This document shows, in pieces, positions 1-13,700 of a stretch of 64,000 nucleotides of DNA. The stretch is from Oegoconia quadripuncta. Taxonomy: Eukaryota > Arthropoda > Insecta > Lepidoptera > Autostichidae. Under the pieces are notes generated by a model that was given only the letters and a program-made list of their open reading frames with translations, made no database searches and was not told the DNA's origin. Position 1 is the first letter of the stretch; each line of letters starts with the position of its first letter. A program made the position numbers and the translations under genes. The stretch lies in the NCBI GenBank assembly GCA_949316235.1, contig OX438743.1, positions 22,317,771 to 22,381,770 on the forward strand. The letters run 5' to 3'.

Positions 1-345
1 TAATTACACGAATTAAATTTCACCTTGTATGTAAAAAAAAATATAACCTTGTTCACCAATAATAGTGAATAGTCAAAAGGGCAATGTATTTTTACAACAG
101 GGTTCCCGCTGATATTCAAAACTTAGTATCAAATTATTATTAAACGATTATAGTGCGCGAAGGGCTGTTATAAAGTATCCGATTACAAGTGATTTCTTTG
201 ATTTATATCGACATAACAAAGTATATCTATCGAATGTATACGCTTTTATAATAAAGTTCCGGTAGACATTCAAAATTTGCCTTTAAATAAATTTAAAACA
301 ACCATTAAACGGAAACTATGCGCCAAAGGCTATTATAAAATTGGG
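1..345 (+). pseudogene. LINE C-terminal remnants (DYLDD family), two in tandem
   Basis: Two partial copies, near 85-200 and 210-345, translate to FYN(R/K)VP(A/V)DIQNL and [12 protein letters not shown]. This is the reverse transcriptase C-terminus also seen at 22860, 32097 and 35641. Bases 270-340 are almost identical to 35660-35725. Confidence 0.65.
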
Positions 346-691
346 AGACCGCGTCTTAACCGCTGAGCCACCGACGATCTTACGTATATTGAAATAATCT
401 ACGTATTTTTTATTTTATTTATTTAGGCTCGTCAATGTGTGTCTACATTAATACAGTAGCAAACATTAAAACTGTAAGAAGTAACAAACATAAAACAAGT
501 GGTTACAAAAACTTACATAGGGAGAAACCGAATCCCTTCTCAATATCATTAGGTAAGGTAAATACACAAATGCATCAACTCAATACACCAGTGCACAATC
601 GCAATACACAAATACCTACACACACGCGCAATACACAAATGTATCCACGCAATACACAAATCTACACACGCAATACACAAATGCACTCATA
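346..691. repeat. Mixed sequence with a degenerate 20-21 bp minisatellite (555-685)
   Basis: Bases 555-685 hold about six imperfect units of CGCAATACACAAATCTACACA type. The 105-codon ORF across it is a product of the repeat and matches nothing I recognise. Confidence 0.6.
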
Positions 692-905
692 CTTTTTTTT
701 TTTATGCACGACGGGTTTGTACTTGACCTCAATCACACCTGATGTTAAGTGAAGATGAGGTCGAAGGTGGAAGCGTACTGACCCGGAAACCCCAACACAT
801 TTGGAGGACTGGCTATCTTATCTCTGACAACCGGAACACAACAATGCTATTAACATTGCTGTTTGGCGGCAGATTTAGATAAGATGGTGGTAGCTAGCCA
901 GGACA
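692..905 (-). mobile_element. SINE-A, head-truncated
   Basis: Poly-T, then the SINE-A tail (hairpin around ACCTGATGTTAAGTG) and body to the TAGCTAGCCAGG block. The tRNA-like head is missing. Confidence 0.75.
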
Positions 906-1372
906 TACTATACACAATATTTTTTTTCATTGTCTCTTTCTTACTTTTTTATCAATACTAACTTTTCTTTTTTGTTTTCGTAAACCGTGGGGTGGAGACC
1001 TGGTTACCTGAGAGACAGGTTTCTCTAGTTCAGGCTAGTCTCCACATAGAATTATAGTCCCTAACTATACTTAACTCTAATGCTATAATGTGGAGAAAAA
1101 TAAATAAATGATTGATTGATTGATTGATTGTCTTAACGACCACAGACGCTCCTACGAGACGGACCTTTAAAAGTTGCCAATTCGGATATCATGAACGGAA
1201 CCCTCGGGACACGTGTCTATACTCTTACTTGACCGTCTTTTTTATCTGGTTAAGGAGAACACTCATCTGAAAGTGATTAGATAGAGCAAGAGTAGTGTTT
1301 ACGTGAAATGGTTGTCTAAATAATTTTATTGTATTAATGTGCAGAGATGCATAGGTGACATTTATCAGCGGA
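906..1372. other. Gene 1 upstream region with a LINE-like tail
   Basis: Bases 980-1130 resemble a non-LTR 3' end, closing with AATAAATAAATG and (ATTG)n. I see nothing recognisable in 1131-1372. Confidence 0.4.
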
Positions 1373-1488
1373 TATAAACTAATGAAGAAAAGATTAAAAC
1401 AATGAAAACTGCAAGTTACTCATAATAAGGAAACCTTCCGCATCAATTCCTAATCAATCGAAGATCATAATCTCAACAACCATCAGCA
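1373..1488 (+). promoter_or_regulatory. Possible core promoter and 5' UTR of gene 1
   Basis: TATAAA at 1373-1378 lies about 110 bp before the ATG. The bases between are AT-rich and repeat-free. Position only; no initiator was confirmed. Confidence 0.25.
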
Positions 1489-1703
1489 ATGACCTCTAAA
1501 AAGCCAGCACATTTGGAGACAGAAAAGAATATGGAGGTGAAGACAGTTCAGCAGAAAGTCGACTTAGAGCAGTTATGGGCAACAGAATTGGGGAATTTCG
1601 GACCGTACCAGATGAGGGTGTTTGCAGCGATAATGCTGGTTGTGGCGTTGTCCGGACTGACCCCACGAGAGTACATCTTCAGTGCAGCCAGGATAAATAT
1701 GCG
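1489..1703 (+). CDS. Gene 1 exon 1 (N-terminus, TM1)
   Basis: Encodes about 71 residues: a charged cytosolic N-terminus, the [11 protein letters not shown] stretch found in all three paralogs, then TM1. The donor GTAGGT follows at 1704 (phase 2). The arginine codon is completed by the first base of exon 2. Confidence 0.88.
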
Positions 1704-4700
1704 GTAGGTGGAACAAATTATCAAAATGTAGGTTGTAAAGTAAACGTATAATATAAATAATAAATAAATAAATATCCTTGGACATACAGACAGTGCCATC
1801 TAGTTCCACATTAAGCAACTATAGGCTTGTGTTGTGAATACCAGATGGTTGATACACTACCTAAATACTTTTTTTGTAAATAAATACTTATTATAAATGA
1901 AAACATCCATAACTTGGGTACACATGTCCGTATTCATCACACAATGCCCCTAGCGGGATTCGAACCCGCGACCTTTTGGTATAGTGGTCAGAGTTTATAA
2001 CCAAATTGCACCCGTGCAGTCCTGGTTTAAGTGAAGGAGTAAGGAAAAATTGAAGGAAAATAAAAAAGGGGATCAGGAAAGAAATATCAAAAAATAGGGT
2101 AAAATCTTTATTTCGTCTTCAATATTTGGTATCAATACTGTGTGTGGTAATTAATCTTCATTAGTCATGTAGTTCTTAAGATCGCTCGTAACAAATTATA
2201 AGCAGGTGATTCCATCGTTTTGCTCGCAACGAGTTTCGAAGAGCGACTCCGATAAAACTACCTTATAATTACTCTTTCGCCTCATATCCGTGTTTTCCTG
2301 ATCATTTAGCCAAGTTAGTTTTCATACAGTCCATTTTACTTTTCGCTATCCCGTACATTTTGGTCCATCGACAGTAATACAAATTTTCACCTATTATTTT
2401 TAGTAAGTACGTAATTATCATACATAAGGTCTAGTTTTTTCATGATCACGCGTAGTAAGAGTAGAGTCATGGCATCTCATAATGTCAATCCTACCACATC
2501 TCAAGCCGATCCTTCATCTCATACTCACGCGGCACCACAATTAGTCTCTGCTAGAGTCTGTGCAGGTGACGGTGATCACGTTGCTGGCAGCATGCGCTCC
2601 GCGCAATCAAATGCATGTTGCTCGTCCTCGACGATGAAGGCGCGTAAGGCTGCCGCAGAGGCCGCTTACAAGCGCCGGCAGTACGAACGCATCAAAGCGT
2701 TTGCTGAGCAAAAGCAACAGTTCTCGCAGCAGCTCGAGCAACAACTCGCGGAAGTCGAAGATGCAGAATACCGCGCCGAGCTCGAGCAAATTGATGCTGA
2801 TGCGGACAATGAAGGTAGCAGGCGAAGTAGGCACAGCTCTACTCGTATGAGCAGGACACAACAGTGGGTACAAAGTATTGCTAACAATAATGACAACCAG
2901 GATAATCTTATAGAGGTCCCACAGCCTGGTCATTCGGCCTTTGCGCCGGTGACACCTCAGGCCGCTGCTTCACAATTAGCAGCACACCTCTCGTATCCAA
3001 TGCAAACCGGTATCGTTTCCCCTTCGCTCGGGCAGGTGGTTGCCGCACCACCACCCTCTCACGCGGGCTCTGATGGTAAACGTCACCATGCGGACATCGG
3101 TGGCAACAACACTAATACTTCTCCTTTGCTGCTACAAGTCATAGCTGACACAGCTGTAGCAGCTAAAGCTTTGGCTACAGCTCAAGATAGGCCTAGGAAG
3201 CCCAAAATAGATTTATTTACATTTGCTGGCAATGCGTCGCAGTGGCTACAGTTTAAAAAGTTGTTCGATATTTCAAAACCTTCTTATTCCCCTGTAGAGA
3301 ACGTGGCGCGTTTACAAAACGCGCTCCGTGGTCCCGCACGAGAGGCCGTTGCTTCGCTTCTCGTCTCTGCAGAGGATCCCGAAGAGATCATGCGCGCTCT
3401 GGAGCGAAGCTTCGCGTGCCCTGAAATGATCGTCTTCAGCGAGGTTCAGATGTTAAGGTCACTGCCGCGTCTGGGCAATGAGCTCAGAGAGCTAAGTACT
3501 ATTTCAAACAAGGTACGCAACAGTCTTTCTACTATGAGGTTGCTAAATCAAAATGAGTATTTACATTCACCGGAGCTGTTCCATGTTATTTTAGGAAAAT
3601 TAAACCTTAACATGAAAATGAGATGGACCGACTACGCGTCCGACTTTAGCTTATTGTATCCATTGCGTTCTAAGTTGGAGATTTTGTCTGAATTTTTGAC
3701 GCGTGAACACGAGCGCCACATAAAATTCGGTTTATCCCCTGATTTAGGATTTTCACTAGCTTCACAACAACATAACGTATCTCCATTTACCAATAAACAA
3801 TTGAAACGCGTAGGTGTTCATTCGGTTTCACATTCCAAAAATAAAACTACTTCGAAAACAGAGTGTGTTTACTGTGAAAAAGACCACAATGTAAAATCTT
3901 GTAACGACTTTAAATCTTTATCGGTTGACGAAAGGTGGTGTTGGTTGCGCGAACATAAGGTTTGCTATAAATGCCTTCGTGGTAATTCACATCAGTGGAA
4001 ATCGTGCAAAGTAAGCCCATGTGGGATTAACGGTTGCTCCTTACGTCACCATCCTCTTTTACATGGTAGGCAGGACTTCTTGATGCCGCCGCAGGCTCTC
4101 CATGCACAGTATGCAGGTAACACTGTGTCTGCTAATGATACTTCATTATCCACTTCAACTCATCCTGGAAATGCGATAGACGAAAACGTTATTATTTCTA
4201 ATACAGGTATCCAACCCGAGCAACCTTCTTCGTCAGCGCATTATAGTTCTTTTTTAAAAGTGGTACCAGTTACTGTTTCCGGTCCTACTGGTAGTTTCGA
4301 TACTTATGCGCTGCTTGATGATGGTAGCACCGCAACATTGATAGATTCTAGTGTTGCTACCCGAATTGGTTTAACAGGGCCTGAAGAATGCATAACTGTA
4401 AACGGTGTAGGTGGTCTACATAAAAATACTAAGGTTTCTTACGTTGACTTTCACATCCGTGGTAAACATGCCCCTGGCATTTATCTGGTTAAGCGTGCAA
4501 GGGCTATGACATCGCTTGGTTTACATACACAATCACTGTCCAGGGAAACATTGGCGTGTTATAATCACTTATCCGATTTAACTGATGTTTTAACGTGTAA
4601 CGTTGCTACACCTACTGTCTTAATTGGCGTCGAGCACTGGCATCTGTCAATAACAAGAGAGGTACGCTCTGGCAACAGTAATGAGCCAGTGGCTTGTCGC

Positions 4701-7700
4701 ACTTTATTGGGATGGACGTTATATGGAACGGCGTCTGGTAGAACTAGAGCTGTTGAATTTGTTAATCATTGTCAGTTTTTAGTCAGCGAGGAAACCGAAC
4801 GTTTGGAACTCCTTATAAAGGAACATTACAAACTAGACTCTATTGGAATTTGTAAGCGCGAGACATTGCACAGTAAACAAGATTTACGTGCTATTGAGAT
4901 TTTAGATTCTACCACTAAACGCCTGCCAACTGGTAGATTCGAGGTAGGGCTTCCATGGCGTGATAATATTAGACGCATTCCTGATAGTTATCCACAAGCT
5001 CTTTCACGTTTCTTGAGTTTAGAGAGGCGAATGCTTCGTGAACCTGATTTTGCTGATGCTTACGCAAAGTTCATCGACAATATGGTCGAAAAGGGGTATG
5101 CTGAAGAATGCGATCCTTCTACTTACTATGGTAGGCCTGACACGAACAGTGTTGTTAATAGTCCTTCTACCTCAAGCCGCACTAACTCAAACAGTAAAGG
5201 CAATGACCCTCAGCAATCTAACGCAGCCGGGACTGCGCAAAAGTTTAGGTTATACTTACCGCACTTTGGAGTCTACCACCCTCAGAAGCGTAAACTGCGG
5301 GTCGTGCACGACGCTGCGGCTGTTAATCAAGGTGTTTCGTTAAATTCGCTTCTTCTTCAGGGACCTGACCTTTTAGGGTTTAGGGAGGGCTGTCTCGCCA
5401 TGACAGCTGATATTAAAGAAATGTTTCCCCAAGTACGAATCCGAGAACAGGACAGGGACGCATTACGTTTTTTGTGGCGCGATGCTAGGTCAAAGGGTGC
5501 GGTACCTATAAAAGAGTATCGCATGACCGCTGTTCCTTTTGGCGCTTCTTCTAGTCCATTCTCCGCTTTGTACATAAAAAATAAAAACGCAATGCTTCAT
5601 CAACATTTGTATCCAGAGGCAGTGCATGCAATCATCTACGATCATTACATGGATGACTTCCTAGGTAGCTTTGATGACGTTGACAGGGCCGCACAATTAG
5701 CGTCTGATATTGTGACTGTTCACCGCGCAGCTGGTTTCGAGATGCGTGGCTGGGTCTCCAATAATAACAAAGTGTTGGCTCTAATACCTGAGGAACTTCG
5801 CGCTGCTCAGTCTAGGGAAGTTCAACTAGGTGGTACCACAAACATCAAGGCCTTAGGGGTTTCTTGGAATCCGTTATCGGATTTTATAGGTTTTAGATCT
5901 GGTTTAGATAGTGCTAACTTAGAATCCCTAAATAAACGAAAAGTGTTGTCTCACCTAATGAAAGTTTACGACCCATTAGGTTTACTCGGTCCAATTGTCG
6001 TAAAAGGGCGTATCTTGCTCCAGGAGGCGTGGAGATCTCATATTGACTGGGACACACCTTTTTCACCCTCAGAAGTGTCAAAGTGGAATGAATGGTTTAA
6101 AGAACTTTCTGCTGTAGAGAGTATCACAATTCCACGTTGGTACGCCAAAGAAGGCGGTGAACCTCTGCATAGAGAGCTGCATGTATTTGCTGATGCGAGC
6201 GAGCTTGCCTACGCGTGTGTAGCTTATTGGCGCTTTCTTTATCCAGACGGTTCCGTCAAGCTCGCCCTCATCAGCAGCAAAGCAAGAGTTTCACCTTTAA
6301 AACCAACTTCAATACCACGTTTGGAGTTGCAAGCTGCCTTGATTGCATCTCGCCTTGCAACATTCATCAAGGAGTTTCATGTAAAGAAACCAGTTCGCAC
6401 ATATTTTTGGACAGATTCGTTAACTGTCCTTAGTTGGCTTAGAAGCGACGCGCGAACTTTCAAGCCTTTTGTGGCCCATCGGATCGGGGAAATTTCTGAG
6501 AATTCGTGCGTGAAGGATTGGAGGTGGGTCCCAACCGGCTTGAACGTAGCCGACGACGCCACGCGTATGAAACCCCTTCATTTTAATTTGGACCACCGAT
6601 GGTTTACGGGGCCTTCATTTCTTTTAAATTCTCCGAAAGATTGGCCTGTTGAACCAGCTGGTCAGCCAATAGTTCAGGAGGAGCGCAAACAGTCTGCTGG
6701 GCTAGTGGCTGTTCATCTGGTAGTAACAGCAGACTTAAGTCGTTTTAGTGACTGGGTGCGTTTACTTCGCGCCACCGCCCGCGTATTGCAGATTGCGGCT
6801 AAGTTTCGCTCAGTTTTACATCGTATTCGTTTTACCGGCTCCCACACCGTTGTTGGAGCTCGCCATCGTACGCCTACTTCTTCGTCCACCACTTTAACAC
6901 CCTTGTCAGCCGAGTTTATACAAGCCGCTGAAAGGCACGTTTTGCAACGCGTGCAGTTACAAAGTTTCGGAGCGGAGATCCTGTGCGTTACGAATTCACA
7001 ACCAATTCCAAGGACAAGTCGCCTCGTGAAATTGTCACCCGTGATGGGAGAAGACAAGTTATTACGGTTAGCTGGGAGGATCAAAGCCGTACAAAATGTT
7101 GCCACTGATGTCAAATCTCCTGTACTCTTAGATGGTCATCACCCTGTTGCTCGCTTGTTGGTGCAATATTACCACCGAAAGGCAGGACACGCCAATAATG
7201 AAATGGTCATTAATGAGATCAGGCAAAAGTACTGGCTCCTTCGCTTGCGCAACACGGTACGAAGTGTGGCTAATCAGTGTTTGTTCTGCCGCATAAGAAA
7301 GACAAAGCCAATGAACCCAATGACCGGAGATCTTCCACCGCAGCGGCTTGCTCACCACCGTCGCCCGTTTTCTTTCACTGGTTTGGACTACTTTGGTCCT
7401 ATCAATGTAACTATTGGTCGAAGACAGGAGAAACGATATGTTGCTCTGTTCACATGTTTGACGTCCAGGGCTATTCATTTAGAGCTCGTCCATAACCTCT
7501 CTGCCGACTCGGCTATTATGAGCATACGCCGCTTTATAGCCCAAAGAGGAACGCCCGAAGCCATATACTCGGACAACGGGACGAACTTTGTTGGAGCCAA
7601 TCGGATATTAACAGAGTTCCACCGGCCTCAAATCTTGGATTTTGCCGCCAATAGGGCAATTCAATGGCACTTCATTCCCCCCGCTGCACCTTTTTTTGGG

Positions 7701-10700
7701 GGTTGTTGGGAGAGACTGGTACGGAGTGTTAAGGTAGCATTAAACGCCACCTTACGTGAAAGAGCGCCCAAGGAAGAAATTCTATTAACTCTATTGGCTG
7801 AAGCTGAGGCAATCGTCAACTCTCGGCCCCTGAGTCATGTCTCGGTAGAAAGCGGTGACGAGGAAAGCTTAACTCCATTCCATTTCTTGATTGGCTCCTC
7901 ATCAAATCAAATTTTGCCAAACACTCTGAACGACAGAGACTTGTTACGAAGAGAAGATTGGAAGAAGGCTCTCAGATTGGCTGACCATTTTTGGAACCGT
8001 TGGGTGAAGGAAATTTTACCAACTATGCAACCTCGACAGACCAGTGACATGGTGAACGCGCCTTGGATATTGACGACTTAGTTCTCATTGTGGATGAAGG
8101 CATGCCAAGAGGAACTTGGCCACGTGGACGCGTTGCGGCTACCTTCCCGGGCAAGGATGGCGTAGTTAGGGTGGTGGACGTAGCCACTGCAGGGGGTTTG
8201 CTTCGCCGACCTTCCAAAAAACTGGTCCGGCTAATAGCTTAAGGGTTGTTGTTGGTTTTTTAGCCTGGCTAGTTTGTGCATTCATGCACAAGGGGCTGGT
8301 ATGTGGCAAACTCCTTGGTTTTTTATAATTTTCTTTTTTGTTTGACTTTTATATTTTTACGCTTTTGCTGTCAGTGTTACATTTTTGTTCTCTTTCCTGG
8401 TTTGGTTGTTATTTTATTTGCAATTATAATTACTCTTTCGCCTCATATCCGTGTTTTCCTGATCATTTAGCCAAGTTAGTTTTCATACAGTCCATTTTAC
8501 TTTTCGCTATCCCGTACATTTTGGTCCTTCGAGCCGGATCAGACTGGTACGGAGTGTTAAGGTAGCATTAAACGCCACTTTACGTGAAAGAGCGCCCAAG
8601 GAAGAAATTCTAGTAACTCTATTGGCTGAAGCTGAGGCAATCGTCAACTCTCGGCCCCTGAGTCATGTCTCGGTAGAAAGCGGTGATGAGGAAAGCTTAA
8701 CTCCTTCCATTTCTTGATTGGCTCCTCATCAAATCAAATTTTGCCAAACACTCTGAACGACAGAGACTTGTTACGAAGAGAAGATTGGAAGAAGGCTCTC
8801 AGATTGGCTGACCATTTTTGGAACCGTTGGGTGAAGGAAATTTTACTAACTATGCAACCCCGACAGACCAGTGACAATGGTGAACGCGCCTTGGATATTG
8901 ACGACTTAGTTCTCATTGTGGATGAAGGCATGCCAAGAGGAACTTGGCCACGTGGACGCGTTGCGGCTACCTTCCCGGGCAAGGATGGCGTAGTTAGGGT
9001 GGTGGACGTAGCCACTGCAGGGGGTTTGCTTCGCCGACCTTCCAAAAAACTGGTCCGGCTAATAGCTTAAGGGTTGTTGTTGGTTTTTTAGCCTGGCTAG
9101 TTTGTGCATTCATGCACAAGGGGCTGGTATGTGGCAAACTCCTTGGTTTTTTATAATTTTCTTTTTTGTTTGACTTTTGTATTTTTTACGTTTTGGCTGT
9201 CTTTGTGTTATATTTTGTCATCATTCCTGTTTCGGTTGTTAGTTATTTGCAATAATAATTACTTTCTCACCTCATATTCGTGTTTTCCTGATCATTTAGC
9301 CAAGTTAGTTTTCATACAGTCCATTTTACTTTTCGCTATCCCGTACACTACCTGTGCCCTCTAGAAGCACATGGGCCCCTGATTCTTCATATTCCATGCA
9401 CGCTCTGCACAGGGCAGCCCCCTGTGCAGAGCGTGCATGGAACACACCTTTTTTTTGTGAAGAAATGCGTAACGAATACCGCGGGGTCGGCGAGACGGTG
9501 ATGTGGGACTCCCCTCCCTGTCGCGTGATATACCCACTAAAACCCGGCGGCGACCTTCCTCAGCGGCAAGGAGGACCTGGGTACGCATAGGCAGCTTCCA
9601 GGTCCTCACAAAGGGAGCCCGTTCCCAGACGGTTAGCTAGCGAGGTCAACACGACTATGACTTCTCTACATGGCCTTCTGTTTGTTCATATTTGTTGTAA
9701 TGACTGTGATCTATCAGCGTACCCGTAATCAAATGTAATATCGCGCCATGGAATTGCACGCTTGGAACAGGCTTCACGTTTACCATGGGCCTGATCTAGG
9801 TTGTTACTATGTATTTCAGTTGTCTGATACCAGAGTGCGAGAGTCCTGGATCAGAATTGCAGTTCTCACCGTCATGGATCCTGAACGCTGTGCCCGGCAC
9901 CGACGCCACTACCTTCGACAGTTGCCAGCGTTTCTCCAAAACCTCCACCGTAATCGACGTCGCAGCTGGCACGTGTCCCGCCGAGCTCTTCAACCAAAAC
10001 TTCACAGTTACCTGTTACCAGCATGTCTACGAGAATACTGATACTGTTGTTTATGAAGTAAGTGTCATGATACTATTTATTAGTAGCTTTACAAAGCATG
10101 TAGGATAGCATCGGTACCTATGGCGTATCAGTGGCGTATCACCGGCGACAACCGTCTCGGCAGACTGGCTTGAAGCAGTAGCCTAATTATATTATACTGT
10201 ATAGCATTCCCAGTCTCACTATATCCATATTTTGACGTATTTATTTATAATACTATTACGTAATTATTATTTTGTATATTTACACTACACTATACATACA
10301 CTAACCCGACTGTAATTATTTATTATTATTCTGATCATTATTGTACCTCACGTGGCGACCGTGCGTCACTGGCCATTTGGGGACACTGAAAACCAGCGCT
10401 GTGATTCGTCGCCGAGTGCTAACCTATTTGTGCACGCCGCAACACGTGACAGCATTGTCGGGATCTTCTTCATAATTGTATTTCTATTTTAGATATAATT
10501 TACTACTTCTTTGTTTTTGTATCGTGTTGTGGCGTTCATAATAAACTATTTTTATTCTTATTCTATTTAATGTAAGATGAAAACTCCATCTAGAATATCG
10601 GACTAAGCTCCACTCCCTCTCTACTCTCTTATATCTATCCTATGTCCTACTCCTGTGGCAATGTCTCATGTCTTATTCTGAGTTTATTTACACCTCAAAG

Positions 10701-13700
10701 TCTACAAGATAATCTAGATCTTGTTGTTCACAGTTTGATTTGGGTTGCGACGAGTGGCGTCGGACACTAATTGGCTCTGTGCGCACTTTGGGGACACTGG
10801 TCGCGCTTCCCATCACTGGCTTCATTGCGGATCACTGGGGTCGCCGCATAGCACTCGCCATCAACGCATTCAACGCGGGCTGGATGGGTGTGATCAGATA
10901 CTGGGTCCGCACTTATAACGGTTATGTGGTGTCTGTGTTCTTCGAATCAGCTCTCGGTAGTTCGATACTAACTAGCGGATTCATTTTACGTGAGTTCACA
11001 GCGTCGCCGTGTGTTTGATATGCATAGTTCATTGCGGCTCCGCAACGTCATGATCCCAACTAATATTTAAAGCGAAAAACATGTGGAAGTGGGTGTGTGT
11101 ATGTAGGTGTATATACGAAAAAAAAATTGTTAGCCATTAGAAACTTAGACTTACACTTACTTTGGTGACAGTAACTATTCTGCAGGGGGGACTGAATTTT
11201 TTTTTCTTATTTCTTACATTTTAATTTAATATCTACATTGTAAAGAGCCACACCTAAGCATAAAAACAAAAATAAAAAAAATGATAGCCATTGGAAAGTC
11301 GCCCATACTTTCTTTGGTGGCAGCAACTACTCTGCAGCGGGGGACTGAATTTTTTTTCTTATTTCTTACATTTTAATTTAATATCTACATTGTCCAGAGC
11401 CACACCTAAGCATAAAAACAAAAATAAAAAAAATGATAGCCATTGGAAAGTCGCCCATACTTTCTTTGGTGGCAGCAACTACTCTGCAGCGGGGGACTGA
11501 ATTTTTTTTTCTTATTTCTTACATTTTAATTTAATATCTATGTTGTCCAGAGCCACACCTAAGCATAAAAACAAAAATAAAAAAAATGATAGCCATTGGA
11601 AAGTCGCCCATACTTTCTTTGGTGGCAGCAACTACTCTGCAGCGGGGGACCGATTTTTTTTTTCTTATTTCTTACATTTTAATTTAATATCTACATTGTC
11701 CAGAGCCACACCTAAGCATAAAAACAAAAATAAAAAAATTGATAGCCATTGAAAAGTCGCCCATACTTTCTTTGGCGGCAGCAACTACTCTGCAGCGGGG
11801 GACTGAAATCAGCAACACTGCTGAGTCCCTACCCATTCATCACAATACTGTGGTTCTCGATTCTATGTATGCTTGTGTTTTCTTTTTGTGATGAAAAATA
11901 TCATTTATTTATTATTTATTATATATTTGTTACCTATTCACACCTAAACGGTTGGACAAATTTGATTGAAATTTGGTTGGTAGACAGATTAGGACCTGGA
12001 TTAACATATAGGATACTTTTTATCGCGGGAAAGTGATTGGTTCCTGTAGGATAGGTATTATTAGTGGGATTGCTTTTGAGTTACAGTGTAACGCATGTGG
12101 TAGTGGAAGCACTAAGCGAGTTTGTTTTCCTGATGATGGTGACGACGGTGGTGATTGACTTATTTAGTTGATAGGCACTAAGCGAGTTTTTTTTTAATGG
12201 TGGTGATGACGGTGGTGATTATAATGTGTGACGAATAAATAACAAAAGCTAGGAACACCTCCATCCCAACTAATATTATAAATGCGAAAATTTGTGTGTA
12301 TGTATGTATGTATATGTATGTAATGTTCATACATTACATATTAGGTATTAGAAGTACATGTTTGAGTAATAAATAATTTGGTTGGTGGTAGGGCATTTTA
12401 AATGTCCGCCTGGCTAGCTACCACCACATTATTATTATCTAAATCTGCCGCCAAGCAGCAATGTTAATAGCATTGTTGTGTTCCGGTTGTCAGAGATAAG
12501 ATAGCCAGTCCCCCAAATGTGTTGGGGTTTCCGGGTCAGTACGCTTCCACCTTCGACCTCATCTTCACTTAACATCAGGTGTGATTGAGGTCAAGTATCA
12601 ACCCGTTGTGCATACATTTGGTAGCAGATCATTCTAATACGTGGTACTAATTCTACGTGAACGAAGTCGCGGGTAACAGCTAGTCCCAAGTAATATTATC
12701 AATGCGAAAGTTTATATGTATGTCTGTATGTTTGTTACCGCTTCACGCCTATACGGCTGGATGTATTTGGATAAAATTTGTAGGTAGACAGATTAATACC
12801 TAGATTAACATATAAGCTGATTTTATCTCTTCCACGCGGACGAAGTCGCGGGCAGAAAGCTAGTTGTCTATAAAACCTTGCGGCTATCAATGAAGTATGT
12901 CTATCAGCCACGCAGTGGCGTCCCACCTTATGTATTGGTTTCGACCAAAAATTCCAATTAACAATTATTCCAAATGTTCACAGTAACTGAAATAATGAAC
13001 CCGAAATACAGAACATTGGCCTACGCGAGCACCCTGATATTCCATACAATAGGTGCTCTTGGAATGGGCATTATCGCGTGGGCCCTCCCCAACTGGAAAC
13101 ACTTCACTCTCGCCATCTTCACCCCACACGTGCTCATTATCGCAGCATTATGGATCATACCAGAGTCTATCCGGTGGAGCATAACCAAGGGCCACTACGA
13201 GAAAGCAGCGTGCGCCATAAGACATGCCGCAAGCGTCAACGGAAAGCAAATGCCTGATGATTTGTTGATAACATTAAGGCAAGCAGCTGAAAGAGACAAA
13301 GCCTCGAAGGATATCAACAATACAGAGCAGTGGCTGGTTGTTTTAGTGTTCCGCAACAAACGCATCCTATACTTGTGCCTGACACTGCCTGTGTTTTGGA
13401 TCACGATGCTATTTATCTTCTACGGATTGTCAATCAATTCTGTGAATATTACTGGAAATATTTACTTGAACTTCACGTTGGTAACACTAGTGGAGATCCC
13501 TGGTGTCTGCCTTGCAGCACTATTCATCGGCAAAGGAAGGAAACCTGTGTTATTTGTATCATTCTTGGTTTGCGCGGCTTGTCAGTTTGGATATATTTTT
13601 TTACCTGATGGTAAGTGAGAGCACTCTTGATGTGTGTTAGTATAGAAAAAATATATATATATATTTATATGAGAGGACGGCAAACGAGCATGCAGATCAC

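Larger units (their letters stand above)
2264..9350 (+). mobile_element. BEL/Pao LTR retrotransposon with duplicated 3' end, in intron 1 of gene 1
   Basis: A remnant 5' LTR (2264-2370) shares about 105 bp with the 3' LTRs. A long polyprotein ORF follows (2442-8081), then a 3' LTR (8247-8540). The last 828 bp of the element (integrase end plus LTR, 7713-8540) is then repeated as 8541-9349. It lies in the same orientation as the host gene. The full LTR would be about 290 bp, so the 5' LTR has lost most of its length. I could not delimit target-site duplications. Confidence 0.85.

Noticed and set aside
6713..7114. Antisense ORFs inside the BEL polyprotein
   Set aside because: Shadows of the long coding frame on the opposite strand.
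9748..10041. 97-codon ORF overlapping gene 1 exon 2 in another frame
   Set aside because: Shadow of a GC-rich conserved exon; the exon frame matches both paralogs.
11291..11752. Repetitive ORFs in the 153-bp array
   Set aside because: The frame is open because the unit length is close to a multiple of 3; no protein similarity.
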